A stretch of DNA of 57,722 bases from Planctomycetota bacterium (GCA_002683825.1 NYUD01000040.1:1-57722); one strand, 5' to 3'; shown: positions 40,222-49,467, counted from the first letter of the stretch. Notes: generated by a model not told the origin, from the sequence alone. Translations and numbers: made by a program.

Positions 40222-41463
40222 ATGCCCCCTGGAATTTCGAAAATTCAGGCCGTAGTGGTCGCTGCAGGCCGTTCGAGACGGATGGGGGCCGGCGCGGCCG
40301 GGCGCAAGGCCTTCCTCACCCTCGGCGGCCGGACGGTGCTCGAACGAGCCTGCCTGGCGCTTTCGGAGAGCGAGCGGATCGCCGGCATCGTCGTCGTCTG
40401 TCACCCCGAGGACGTCGAGCGAACCGAGGCCCTGCTTCGCGATTGCGACCTGGGCAAGCCGACCGTCGTGGTCGAGGGTGGCGAGGAACGCACGGATTCC
40501 GTGCGCAACGGCGCTGCCGTGCGTCTCGCCGGATGCGAGTACATCGCCGTGCACGACGCGGCCCGCCCCTCGGTTTCGAAGGCTTCCCTGAAGCGTCTGT
40601 TCGATGCCGCCGAGGAATCCGGTGCAGCCCTGCTGGCGCTGCCCGTCAGCGACACCCTGAAGCGCTCGGACGGCGACGGCGCGGCGCTCGAAACGGTGTC
40701 GCGCCGGGGACTGTGGGCCGCACAGACACCCCAGGTCTTTCCGGCGGAGCGCTTTCGCGAGCTGCTCGAACAGGCCGCACGAAAGGACGAGAGGCCGACC
40801 GACGATGCCGCGTTGTGGGAACGCCACGTCGGTCCGGTACGCCTGGTCGAGGGCGAGGCCGCCAATCGCAAGATCACCTATCCAGAGGACCTCGCGGTCG
40901 CCGAACGGCTGCTTTCGGGAGGAGCGGAGAAGATGAGCCTACGCGTTGGAACCGGCTTCGACGTTCACCGCCTCGTCGAGGGCCGGCCCTGCATTCTGGC
41001 CGGGGTCGAAATCCCCCACCCCTCCGGCCCGGCGGGACACTCGGATGGAGACGCGGTCCTGCACGCGGTCACGGACGCGATCCTCGGGGCGGCGGGAATG
41101 GACGATCTGGGATCGCTCTTTCCCGACGACGATCCGGGGCTCGAGGGGATCGCCAGCAGCAAGCTCTTGCTGCGCGCGCAGGAGGAACTGACCCGGGCCG
41201 GCTGGCGCGTGGTCAACGTCGATGTCGTCATCGCGACGGAAGGCCCCCGCATCGCGCCCCATCGCCGGGAGATGCGCGCATCGATCGCAGGCCTCCTGGG
41301 AATCGAGGTGGGGCTGGTCAATCTCAAGGGCAAGAGCGTCGAGGGCATGGGCGCGCTCGCCGGCGGAGCGGGAATCGCCGTGCAGGCGGTTTGCTTGCTC
41401 GAAGGTCGCCCCGTGCAGGCGGGCCACGACGGTCGTCCCGAGGCGCCTATACTGGCCCCGTGA
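40222..41463 (+). CDS. ispDF: Bifunctional IspD/IspF enzyme of the MEP pathway
   Basis: The 413-residue protein is a fusion. Residues ~1-230 are IspD (2-C-methyl-D-erythritol 4-phosphate cytidylyltransferase): 'VVVAAGRSRRMGAGAAGRKAF', 'VVEGGEERTDSVRNG', 'IAVHDAARPSVSK' and 'LWAAQTPQVFPAERFRELL'. Residues ~240-400 are IspF (MECDP synthase): 'RVGTGFDVHRLVEGRPCILA', 'GHSDGDAVLHAVTDAILGAA', 'DDLGSLFPDDDP' and 'VNLKGKSVEGMGALAGGAGI'. IspDF fusions are known in several phyla. The ATG at 40222 is preferred to a GTG two codons earlier. Its stop overlaps the start of the peptidase gene (GTGA), so the two are coupled. Confidence 0.95.
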   Translation: MPPGISKIQAVVVAAGRSRRMGAGAAGRKAFLTLGGRTVLERACLALSESERIAGIVVVCHPEDVERTEALLRDCDLGKPTVVVEGGEERTDSVRNGAAVRLAGCEYIAVHDAARPSVSKASLKRLFDAAEESGAALLALPVSDTLKRSDGDGAALETVSRRGLWAAQTPQVFPAERFRELLEQAARKDERPTDDAALWERHVGPVRLVEGEAANRKITYPEDLAVAERLLSGGAEKMSLRVGTGFDVHRLVEGRPCILAGVEIPHPSGPAGHSDGDAVLHAVTDAILGAAGMDDLGSLFPDDDPGLEGIASSKLLLRAQEELTRAGWRVVNVDVVIATEGPRIAPHRREMRASIAGLLGIEVGLVNLKGKSVEGMGALAGGAGIAVQAVCLLEGRPVQAGHDGRPEAPILAP

Positions 41464-43067
41464 TCCGGACGCTCCGCCTCTCCTTTCTCCTCGTTCTTGC
41501 GATCCTCACCTCGTCGGCCTGCACCGCCCCGGTGCGGATCGATGAGCCGCTGGTAGGCACCGAACGCTGGTTCTCTTATCCCGAGGCGGACGCCCTTTCC
41601 TACGACATCACCCTGATCGTCGATCCGGCGCGGCCCGAGTTGCGCGGAGACGTGCACTACCGCTTCCGCGCGCTCGAGAACCTGAGCGAGGTGAGGCTCG
41701 ATGCAACCCGGGGAGCGGACTGGGACCTGCGTTTCTTCCAGAAGGGCCCGCTGAGCTACGAACGCGAAGGCGATCGCCTGCGCATTCGACTGCAAAGCCG
41801 CGTCCGCGCCGGCGAGGAATTCACCTTCCGCGCCATCTTCAGCGGAACGCCGCCCGAGGGGTTCTATTTCACACCGACGCGCCACGGCGCTCCCTGCGCC
41901 TTCACCGATCACTACGCGGTGCGTGCCCGCGGCTGGTTGCCGTGCGAGGACCACCCCGGCGACCGCGCGCGGTTTTCGATGCGCGTATCGATACCCGAGG
42001 GCTACGAGGTCGTGTTCACCGGCGATTGCGAGCGGGCGGCAGAGACGGATCCCGACGCCCCGGCGCACTATGTGACCTTCGAGGGCCGCAGCGCGACCGA
42101 ACTGCCGACTTACCTCCTGGCCTTCTCCGCAAGCGCGTACGTGCGCGTGGCGGAACCCTCGGATGCACGCATCGTCCCCCACTTCATCTATCCCCAGGAC
42201 CTCGAAAAGGCGCAGGCCGGGCTGCGCTTGCACGGCGAGTGGATGGCGTCCCTGGAAGAGACCTTCGGGCCCTACGCCTTCTCGAAGTACTGCGTCGCCC
42301 AGGTGCCCACACGCTGGGGCGGGGTGGAAAACGCGGGCAACACATGGATCGCAGAAAGCCTCCTGGACGGCGAGCGCCGCGGCACGAGCACCCTGGCCCA
42401 CGAGCTCGTACATCAGTGGTTCGGCGACGCGGTGGGCTATGCCGACTGGTACGAGGTCTGGCTCTCGGAGGGTTTCGCGACCTACTTCGGCGCGTGGTTG
42501 GACGCTCGCACGGGCGGACCGTCTTTGGCCGAATCCCTGCGCCGCATGCGCCGGAGCTGGAGTGGCTCGGACGAGGCCTTCGAACTGCCCGTACGCTGGG
42601 ACGGCTATCCCAATCCGGACAACGCGTTGAACAGCAACACCTACCCAAAGGGGGCCTGGATCCTGCACATGCTGCGCGGCGAGCTGGGCGATGGGATCTT
42701 CTTCGACGGGCTCAGGCGCTACTACGAAACCCACCTGGGCGGGGCTGCGACCACCGCGGATCTGCGCCGCGCGATGGAACACACGGCCGACCGCGACCTC
42801 GGCTGGTTCTTCGAGCAATGGCTCGACCGCCCGGGTTGTCCACGGCTGTCCTTTGACTGGAGCCCGGACGGTGTCATCGTGCGCCAGCACCAGCGCGAGC
42901 CCTACAGCTTCCGCCTACGCCTGCGCTGGAGCGATGCGAGCGGCCGGGAACACCAGAGGGTGATGAGAATCAGCGCCTCCGAGACCCGGCTGGATCTCGA
43001 GGGCGCGCCGATCGCCAACCCGCGGGTGGATCCCCGTGTCGAGTTGCTCTGGGTGGATGCGGGCTGA
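41460..43067 (+). CDS. M1-family zinc aminopeptidase lipoprotein
   Basis: The 535-residue protein has a GTG start and an N-terminal signal ending LTSSAC, a plausible lipobox (Cys21). The M1 substrate motif GxMEN appears as 'GGVEN' at 287-291 and the zinc site as 'LAHELVHQWFGD' (HELVH 314-318), with the third ligand Glu337 in 'WLSEGFATYF'. It lacks the large C-terminal helical domain of full M1 aminopeptidases and ends in a short beta domain, about half the size of E. coli PepN. It probably trims peptides outside the cytoplasm. It is coupled by GTGA to ispDF, with which it has no obvious functional link. Confidence 0.93.
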   Translation: MIRTLRLSFLLVLAILTSSACTAPVRIDEPLVGTERWFSYPEADALSYDITLIVDPARPELRGDVHYRFRALENLSEVRLDATRGADWDLRFFQKGPLSYEREGDRLRIRLQSRVRAGEEFTFRAIFSGTPPEGFYFTPTRHGAPCAFTDHYAVRARGWLPCEDHPGDRARFSMRVSIPEGYEVVFTGDCERAAETDPDAPAHYVTFEGRSATELPTYLLAFSASAYVRVAEPSDARIVPHFIYPQDLEKAQAGLRLHGEWMASLEETFGPYAFSKYCVAQVPTRWGGVENAGNTWIAESLLDGERRGTSTLAHELVHQWFGDAVGYADWYEVWLSEGFATYFGAWLDARTGGPSLAESLRRMRRSWSGSDEAFELPVRWDGYPNPDNALNSNTYPKGAWILHMLRGELGDGIFFDGLRRYYETHLGGAATTADLRRAMEHTADRDLGWFFEQWLDRPGCPRLSFDWSPDGVIVRQHQREPYSFRLRLRWSDASGREHQRVMRISASETRLDLEGAPIANPRVDPRVELLWVDAG

Positions 43068-43100
43068 GGCGCCCCGTCGGCCCCGATCGAATCCGGCGGC

Positions 43101-44201
43101 CTACTTCGCCTCCGCCATGAGCGTGTCGATGGCCTCGTCGAGGGCGTCGCCCCGGACGTTCTTGAAGCGGATCACGCCCTCGTGATCGAGGACGTAGATC
43201 GTCGGCCAGCCACTGACGTTCCAGGCGGTCGCGATCTCGCCACGCGTGTCTTCGTCCCAGAACGAGCGCCAGGTGATGTTCTCTTTCGCCAGGACCTCTT
43301 TTAGAGCCTCCCTGTCGGGATCGCTATTCACACCGATCAGCGCAAAGGGTTCATCCTTGAGGCGTTCAACGAGCGACCGCTCGTGCGGGTACATGGCCCG
43401 GCAGGGGCCTCACCAGTTGCCCCAGAAGTCCAAAACGACGACCTTCCCACGGTAGTCGGACAGCTTGAATGCGTTACCGTCGATGTCTTCCCCTTCGATG
43501 TCGGGTGCGGTCTTGCCGATGACGAGGTTGCGTATGGCGAAGAGCGTGCGCTTGGCCGCATCGCCCAGGGTCGGGCCGCCAAAGCAGGGAAAGCTGCCGT
43601 ATTCGGCGATCACCTTCTCGAGGTAGCGTTCGGCATCCTCACGCGCGGTCGGGAGATCCTGTCCACGGTCGAGTCCGTCAACGTATCTCTTGGCGATGTT
43701 GTAGCAGGCGTTGCCCTGCACCTTGGGGTTACGACTCTCGGCCAGAATTTCCTTGAGCGTGTCGACACCGTTGGGGCGACGCATCAACGCTCCGCAAATC
43801 TCCACCATGCCGTCGCTGTCGATGTGATCGCGCATCAGCACGTCCATGCTGACCAGGAAACTCTCATCCTCCTGCGAGTTGGCGATGACCCATCGGTACG
43901 CGCCCAGGGCGACTTCGGTGCCTGCGGCACGCTCCCCCAGGTCGAAGAAACGCGGCACGTACTCCTCGGGATCGGGCCTGTTCTCCCGGTAGTAGGAATT
44001 CTGCTCCTCTCTCGGGAGCTTTCTCATCTCCGTAAAGACGGCCGAGCGCGCCTCTTTGAATTCCACTTCGAGAGCCCTCAGCTCCTTGGCGAACGCCACA
44101 TTCGCTTCCGAGGAAGCCTCGACGGCATCCTGGGCCGAGAACGCCGCTCCCAGCGGCAGGGCTGCGAGAGTGCAGACGAACAGGCGGTGGAGTCTCTTCA
44201 C
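43101..44201 (-). CDS. Thioredoxin-like protein with in-frame UGA at the redox site: candidate selenoprotein
   Basis: If the TGA at 43410-43412 is read through, this is one 366-residue protein. It has a signal peptide (RLFVCTLAALPLGAAFSAQ), a ~190-residue helical region, and a C-terminal TlpA/redoxin domain from 'GKTAPDIEGEDIDGNAFKLS' on. The redox site reads 'VLDFWGNW' - TGA - 'GPCRAMYPHERSLVE', so UGA replaces the first Cys of WCGPC while the second (Cys267) is intact. The frame is kept on both sides: 263 codons before, 102 after, with full domain continuity ('GVNSDPDREALKEVL', 'WNVSGWPTIYVLDHEGVIRF'). Selenocysteine at a CxxC position is the classical bacterial pattern, and a GGUC-loop hairpin follows. 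The alternatives are a TGC-to-TGA nonsense mutation or a sequencing error. Function: exported thiol (selenol)-disulphide oxidoreductase. Confidence 0.8.
43370..43383 (-). promoter_or_regulatory. Candidate bacterial SECIS hairpin
   Basis: In the mRNA the stem CGAGC/GCUCG closes the tetraloop GGUC. The stem starts 26 nt after the UGA and the loop begins at the 32nd nucleotide, inside the 16-37 nt range reported for bacterial SECIS loops. GGUC is the loop of the E. coli fdhF element bound by SelB. A further A-U pair extends the stem, but the bulged U of fdhF is not evident. An outer pairing of UGAGGC with GCCUCA (43358-43363) could bring the UGA to the base. Confidence 0.55.
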
Positions 44202-44351
44202 GGTCTTTCTCCTGGGTGGAGCTTAGGGAGAGGTGGGCGAGGAACATCAGATCCTAGCCGTTCGGGCCTCGGTCGGTGTGTCCAACCTGGGTGACAACGT
44301 CGGCCAGACGGCAGTATTTCGGAATTTCCACGGGGTGCCTGAACCGCCGGC

Positions 44352-46247
44352 CTAACTGCGGGACAGTTCGGGCTTGCCCGCCCCGAGGGCCTGCAGCGAG
44401 TGCAGACGCGCATAGGTTCCTTTCCGGGCGATGAGCTCTTCGTGGCTGCCCAGCTCGACCAACCGTCCCTCGTCAAGAACCGCGATGCGGTCGGCCCCAC
44501 GGATCGTGGCGAGGCGGTGGGCGATGACAACCACGGTGCGGTCCTTGCGCAACTCGTCGAGGGCGCGCTGAACCAGCGCCTCCGCTTCGCTGTCCAGGGC
44601 GCTGGTCGCCTCGTCCAAGAGCAACAGCGGCGCCCCCTTCAGAAGTGCGCGCGCGATGGTGATGCGCTGACGTTGCCCGCCCGACAGACGGACTCCCATG
44701 TCCGACACGTCCGTCGCGTAGCCCTCGGGCAGTGAGACGATGAAGTCGTGGATCTGAGCCGCGCGGGCAGCCGCTTCGATTTCGGTCGGGGTCGCCTCCG
44801 GTTTGCCGTAGGCGATGTTCTCTCCGATCGAGCTGTGGAAGAGAAAGGGCACCTGGCCGACGAGCGCGTACTGCGCGGTCCATTCCTCGATGGAAACGTC
44901 CCGGAGGTCGTGGCCGTCGACGGTCGTTCGCCCCGTGTCCGGATCGATGAAGCGCGCGAGGAGATCCACCAGGGTGCTCTTGCCCGCGCCCGAAGCGCCC
45001 ACCAGCGCCAGCGTCTCGCCGGGACGGATCTCGAGCTGGATTTCAGAGAGCGCGGGACGTTCGCCTTCGGGATAGCTGAAGGTGAGGTTCTCGATGCGAA
45101 TGCCGCTCCCCAGACCGTTCAAGGATTCGGGGGTCTCGGTATCGACCACGTCGGTCGGCTCTGCGAAGAGATCCAGGATACGCTCCGAAGCTCCGATCGC
45201 CTCTTCGACAACCGTCCGCGCGCGGGTCGCCGTCTTGACGTGGTTGTTCATGCGCGACACGAGCAAAATGAACACGGCCATCGCTCCGGCGTCAGGAAAG
45301 AACGAAAACTCGATCTTCAGGATCCCCAGGATGAAGATCATCACTGCGACTCCTGCGATGCTGTAGAAAGCCGTCCAACCGTGTGACAGCGCGATGGCCC
45401 TGACCATGCGCATCGACGTGCGCAGGTAGTGACGGTTCTCCTCCCGATAGCGTTCGATTTCGCGCTCGGTGCCCCCGAAGGACTTGACCGTACGCACGCC
45501 GGTAAACATCTGGGTCAGGGTCTGGATCGATGCTCCGAGGCTGGTGTGGCTCTTGTACGACCCCTTGCGAACGCGCTTCGCCAGGAGCGATACGGGAACG
45601 AGCAAGATCGGCAGCGTGATGAAGGCTACGGTCGCAGGGCCGGGAGCCACGATGAAAGCGAACACCAGTGCTCCGAGGGCCATCATGGGTTCGAGCAAGA
45701 GACCACGCAGTCCTTCGGACACCGCCCCCAGAATCGTCGTAACGTCGGAACTGACGCGGGAAAGCAGGTCACCGAAGCGCCGCTTCTCGTGATACCGCAG
45801 TGACAGCCCCATGAGATGGCGTGCGATGTCCACGCGCAGATCGACGACCATGAGGTAGGTGGCCTTGCGGGAGAGCAAGGAGAACACGGCCTGCGTCGCG
45901 GCCCCGATGACGGCCATGACGAGGGCTACCAGGCAGACGGCCGTCAGCACCGCGATGCGCGGATCCTCGAAGGTGGTCTGGGATTTCCCCCAGTTGCGAA
46001 AGAACTCGAAGGGTACGTCCAGCAGATTCCCGGCTGCGGTCGGCTCCTCTACCTGGGAAGGGGGAAACAAGACCTGATTCCAGAGCGGCATCAGGAGCGT
46101 GAGCGTGGCCGCCTGGGCCATGGCGGTGATGGCCCCACAACCGATCGCCAACCCCAGGATCGGCAATCGCGGCCCGACGTAGGGTCGCAGAAGCCGAGCT
46201 ATCTGGCGAAAAACCCCCGTCTTGGAATGCTCTGCGTCCCTGGACAT
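44352..46247 (-). CDS. MsbA-like ABC exporter (fused membrane and ATPase domains)
   Basis: This 631-residue half-transporter dimerises in the inner membrane. Residues ~20-340 hold six helices; residues 385-625 are the ATPase: Walker A GASGAGKST at 417-425, signature LSGGQ at 521-525, Walker B LLLLDE at 541-546, and the H-loop 'VVVIAHRLATIRGADRI'. The arrangement fits MsbA/lipid A-core flippases and related multidrug exporters; which substrate it carries cannot be decided. The loop between helices 1 and 2 is longer than in MsbA (~45 residues). It stands alone, with the thioredoxin-like gene downstream on the same strand. Confidence 0.93.
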   Translation of the reverse strand: MSRDAEHSKTGVFRQIARLLRPYVGPRLPILGLAIGCGAITAMAQAATLTLLMPLWNQVLFPPSQVEEPTAAGNLLDVPFEFFRNWGKSQTTFEDPRIAVLTAVCLVALVMAVIGAATQAVFSLLSRKATYLMVVDLRVDIARHLMGLSLRYHEKRRFGDLLSRVSSDVTTILGAVSEGLRGLLLEPMMALGALVFAFIVAPGPATVAFITLPILLVPVSLLAKRVRKGSYKSHTSLGASIQTLTQMFTGVRTVKSFGGTEREIERYREENRHYLRTSMRMVRAIALSHGWTAFYSIAGVAVMIFILGILKIEFSFFPDAGAMAVFILLVSRMNNHVKTATRARTVVEEAIGASERILDLFAEPTDVVDTETPESLNGLGSGIRIENLTFSYPEGERPALSEIQLEIRPGETLALVGASGAGKSTLVDLLARFIDPDTGRTTVDGHDLRDVSIEEWTAQYALVGQVPFLFHSSIGENIAYGKPEATPTEIEAAARAAQIHDFIVSLPEGYATDVSDMGVRLSGGQRQRITIARALLKGAPLLLLDEATSALDSEAEALVQRALDELRKDRTVVVIAHRLATIRGADRIAVLDEGRLVELGSHEELIARKGTYARLHSLQALGAGKPELSRS

Positions 46248-46292
46248 GAGCCCGCCAGGGTAACGCCGGGCCGGTGGAACACCTATCCCGGA

Positions 46293-47825
46293 CTACAGAC
46301 CCCGGATGTCGCTCTTTTCCACCAGGCGGCGGAGATAGCCCAGAAGCTCGCCGTTGAAGTAGGTGCCCTTGTTGCGCTGCGAGGCGACCCCGGACTGGAT
46401 CCGCCTCGGGTTGGGCCGCGTTTTCCGATGTAGGAACGGGATCAGCCAACCCCGCCGGCCGATGACCGCCGGTCCGCACTCCCCCTCCTCGAGCCCGAAG
46501 AAGATCAGGCTGGTGACGGTCCCCACGTTCACGAATTGCGTGTATTCGTTTTCTTCCAGTGTCGCGAGCAACTCCACGTAACCATGGTTAAGCAGAGCCC
46601 CTGGATACTCGCCGCGCAGCGCCCGGGGTCTTTTCTGTTTGCGTTTCCCCAGACCGATGGAAGGGGGAAATTCGGAGAACTCCCGCAGGATCTCCTCCCA
46701 GGGGCGGCCGCCCTCCACCAGAGCGTGCAATGCCTGACGCGTACGCTCTTCGGCTTGCGCCCAACCGTCAGGCTTCCAGCTGACGCCCTCGAAATCGTAG
46801 GCCGAAAGCAAGAGGACGTCGACGTCGACCGTGCCGGCCTCGATCCAGACCAATCGTTCGCGGTGATGTTTGGCGAGGGCTTCATCGCTCAAACCATCTC
46901 TCATCAGACGCCCAAAGGCGGAGCCCACCCTGCGATAGGCCAGATAGGCCCCGATCGACGGAAAGCCACGCCCCTCGACCTTCGATTGCAGCGCTTCGAG
47001 CGAACCTGCCTCGAGGATGATTCGATCGTTGCTGGCCCGAGCCTGTTCATCCGACAACCACACGCCCTCTCGACGCAAAGCGTGCTCGAGCAGGGTGAGG
47101 TTCACGACCCACTTCTTGGCCTGGCGCACGTCCGCCATCGAAACGACCGGCTCGATCAGGGGCCACAAGCTGTCGCGGGACACGTCCGACCCGTCGATGC
47201 GCAAGAGCACGCCGCTCGGAAGTTCCCCGATGTCTTCGACGATGGCGACCTGGCGAAGGAGTCGCCGCAGAATGACCTGGAGAGTCACCAGTTGAAGGTG
47301 GCGCTCGCCTTCGCTCAGCCCTCCGCCCACTTGCACGCTTTGCCGAACCATCCGCATCTGTTCCAGCATGCGCTGGCCCCGCGGATCGGATTCGAGCTCG
47401 AGGGTCGCGGGGGGGTAGTCGTCCGGATCGTCGGGCAGGAACAGCCGGCGCAGGTAGTCGACGAAACCGACGCCTTCCCAGGTCTGGAGTTCGTCGACGT
47501 CGAAGGCGAAAACTCGCTCCTGAAGAAAGGAAACGGGCCCGTGGGGGCCACCTGCCTCCTCGCCCGCGGCAATACGTCGCTGGCGCTCGTTTTCGGCGAT
47601 GACTTCGAGGGCGGCGATGTCCAACCAGCGCTCGCGCAGCGGCCCCAGGCAAATCTCGCGCTGCAAGCGTTCAGCGGGAACGAGCACTCCATCGATCGAT
47701 ACCGGCGTTCCCAGCACCGTGCTGGCGCCCTCCTGCGCCTGCCCACAGGTCGCCGACGCGGCGAGGGCCAAGAGCAAGAAGCCCCGTCTCTGCAGCCAGG
47801 GCTTCTTTGAATCGCATCCTGTCAT
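46293..47825 (-). CDS. Secreted SurA-like protein, paralogue A
   Basis: The 510-residue protein has a signal peptide (RRGFLLLALAASATCGQAQ). It contains two modules opening with 'GTPVSIDGVLVPAERLQREICLG' and 'GVLLRIDGSDVSRDSLWPLI', each resembling the SurA/PrsA N-terminal start '(V)NG..I....' followed by helices ('LLEHALRREGVWLSDEQARA'). No parvulin PPIase motif is obvious, so I infer a periplasmic or exported chaperone-like protein. It is homologous to the next gene upstream (47836) in the same order of segments and is 10 nt downstream of it, so they form a tandem pair. Confidence 0.75.
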   Translation of the reverse strand: MTGCDSKKPWLQRRGFLLLALAASATCGQAQEGASTVLGTPVSIDGVLVPAERLQREICLGPLRERWLDIAALEVIAENERQRRIAAGEEAGGPHGPVSFLQERVFAFDVDELQTWEGVGFVDYLRRLFLPDDPDDYPPATLELESDPRGQRMLEQMRMVRQSVQVGGGLSEGERHLQLVTLQVILRRLLRQVAIVEDIGELPSGVLLRIDGSDVSRDSLWPLIEPVVSMADVRQAKKWVVNLTLLEHALRREGVWLSDEQARASNDRIILEAGSLEALQSKVEGRGFPSIGAYLAYRRVGSAFGRLMRDGLSDEALAKHHRERLVWIEAGTVDVDVLLLSAYDFEGVSWKPDGWAQAEERTRQALHALVEGGRPWEEILREFSEFPPSIGLGKRKQKRPRALRGEYPGALLNHGYVELLATLEENEYTQFVNVGTVTSLIFFGLEEGECGPAVIGRRGWLIPFLHRKTRPNPRRIQSGVASQRNKGTYFNGELLGYLRRLVEKSDIRGL

Positions 47826-47835
47826 GGGACAGGAA

Positions 47836-49467
47836 CTACATTGCTTCGTCGATGCCGTAGACCTCGCTCTCCCTGACGAGGTCACGCACGTACACACGCA
47901 GGTTGTAGTTCAGGTAATCCTGGCGGATGAGTTCCTTCATGTTCTCTTCGCTCGTGCTGAGACGCGTGGGCGGATCGGAGCGACGCAAAAGGAGCGGGAT
48001 GTACCAGCCCTTGGGCCCCTTCATGGGCCGCCCGATCTCCTCGACCTTTTGCTCGAAGAAGATGTAGTCGGTGATGGAGTCTCCGTTCAAGAACAACCAG
48101 TAATCGTTTTCATCCAGGTTCTTCATCAGGACGTTGCGCTGCTTGTTGCGGAAGCGTCCCTTGTTCGTGATCCAGTGGGGCGTCTCCTGACTCGCCTGTG
48201 ACCTGGGAACGGGCAGGTCGTAGAACTCGGAGTACTGCTGGAGCACCTGCTCCCAGGGTTTCTCGTCGTCCACGAGCAGGCTCAGCACCTTGCGGGTCTT
48301 GGTCTCGGCCTCGTCCCAGCCGTCCTTTTTCCACTTGCCGTTCTTGTGGTCGTAGGCGGAAAGGAGGATCACGTCCGCGTCGACACTGACCTGACCGATC
48401 AGGTGCTGGGTTCTACGTTTGCCGTACTCCTCCAGGGCCTCGGGGGTCATCTCTTCCTTCATCATGTGATGAAAGGACTCGTAGGCGCGATGGTAAGCCT
48501 TGTAGGCAGAGACCGAGGGGAAGCGCTTCACCGTGACCGCCAAGCGTTCGATGCTGAAGATCGATCCCTCAAAGGGCTCCGAATGCTCGATGTAGGCAGC
48601 CTCGGCCTCTTCGTCACTAAGCCATGTGCCCGCTTTGGTGAGCGCCTGTTCGAGCAAGATCATGTTCGTGATCCACTGCTTTGCCGAACGCACTTCTACC
48701 GGAGTGACGCGCCCCTTGATTCGTTCCCAGACCGCTTCGACCGGGATGTCCTTGCCGTTGACCCGCATGAGAATGTCGGTCGGCAAGTCGTCCTCGGAAT
48801 CGACCACATCTGCGATGTCGTTCAGATACTTCACGATCTGCTGTAGCAGCATCGTCTGAAAAACGCGCTCGCCGGCGGTCATGGTTTTATTTTCGTCCGC
48901 GGCTCGCAGATCGTAGGCGATCTGCATCTGCGCAATCAGCTGGTCGCCGTTTTCCTGAGCCTGGAGCGCGACTATGGTCAAATCGCAATATTCCGCAGGG
49001 TTGTCTGGCAGGTAGATCTTCTTGAAGAGTTCGGTCGTACGCACGAGCCGCCTGTTCCCGTCATCCTTGGGAAGAACCTGGTCCAACCCGACTTCGCCGC
49101 CGGGATACTCTTCCTTGAGCTGATCCTCGACCTGCTTGAACACAATGGCGAGGTCTTCCTCGCTCACATCGTATTCTTCCCGCGACCTGCCGGCCTTGAC
49201 GCGAGCCTCGAGTTCTTCGTTTGTGAAGATGCGGAGTTTCTCCGCCTCGATGTAGTTCTGGCCGAGGGCACCGAGACAGACCTGGCGCTTGATCTCGTCA
49301 AACGGAATCGTCTGGTCATCGATCACCAACGGCGCCCCCAAAAGGGCATGGTCGGGATCTTTTTCCTGAAGGTCGGGATTTTTTTCCTGAACGGGAGCGG
49401 CAAAGGCGCTCGTCAGGGCCAGACAGGTGAAAAAGGCGGGGAGAGAGGTCACGGAGAAGCGTCGCAT
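47836..49467 (-). CDS. Secreted SurA-like protein, paralogue B
   Basis: The 543-residue protein has a signal peptide (FFTCLALTSAFAAPVQE). It is followed at once by a duplicated heptapeptide QEKNPDL/QEKDPDH. It shares its plan with paralogue A: 'GAPLVIDDQTIPFDEIKRQVCLGALG', a helical region, 'DILMRVNGKDIPVEAVWERI', 'NMILLEQALTKAGTWLSDEEA' and later 'VDADVILLSAYDHKNGKWKK' against 'VDVDVLLLSAYDFEGVSWKP'. The two VNG-type modules suggest a SurA-like chaperone; PPIase activity is unproven. The ATG at 49467 gives the signal peptide. Divergent from the gene at 49747. Confidence 0.77.
   Translation of the reverse strand: MRRFSVTSLPAFFTCLALTSAFAAPVQEKNPDLQEKDPDHALLGAPLVIDDQTIPFDEIKRQVCLGALGQNYIEAEKLRIFTNEELEARVKAGRSREEYDVSEEDLAIVFKQVEDQLKEEYPGGEVGLDQVLPKDDGNRRLVRTTELFKKIYLPDNPAEYCDLTIVALQAQENGDQLIAQMQIAYDLRAADENKTMTAGERVFQTMLLQQIVKYLNDIADVVDSEDDLPTDILMRVNGKDIPVEAVWERIKGRVTPVEVRSAKQWITNMILLEQALTKAGTWLSDEEAEAAYIEHSEPFEGSIFSIERLAVTVKRFPSVSAYKAYHRAYESFHHMMKEEMTPEALEEYGKRRTQHLIGQVSVDADVILLSAYDHKNGKWKKDGWDEAETKTRKVLSLLVDDEKPWEQVLQQYSEFYDLPVPRSQASQETPHWITNKGRFRNKQRNVLMKNLDENDYWLFLNGDSITDYIFFEQKVEEIGRPMKGPKGWYIPLLLRRSDPPTRLSTSEENMKELIRQDYLNYNLRVYVRDLVRESEVYGIDEAM
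49350..49391 (-). repeat. 21-nt tandem duplication in the SurA-like gene
   Basis: Two adjacent 21-nt copies (49350-49370 and 49371-49391) differ at one base and encode QEK(N/D)PD(L/H) just after the signal peptide of the gene at 47836. Being a multiple of three it keeps the frame. Confidence 0.85.

Noticed and set aside
40443..41459. Upstream extension of the M1 peptidase frame across ispDF
   Set aside because: The extension is Arg/Gly-rich shadow sequence; the GTG at 41460 starts a proper lipoprotein signal.
43101..43394. Separate 97-residue thioredoxin-like gene starting at an internal ATG
   Set aside because: It is in frame with the upstream signal-peptide gene and would lack the first strand and half the CxxC motif, so it is better read as the C-terminal part of one UGA-containing gene.
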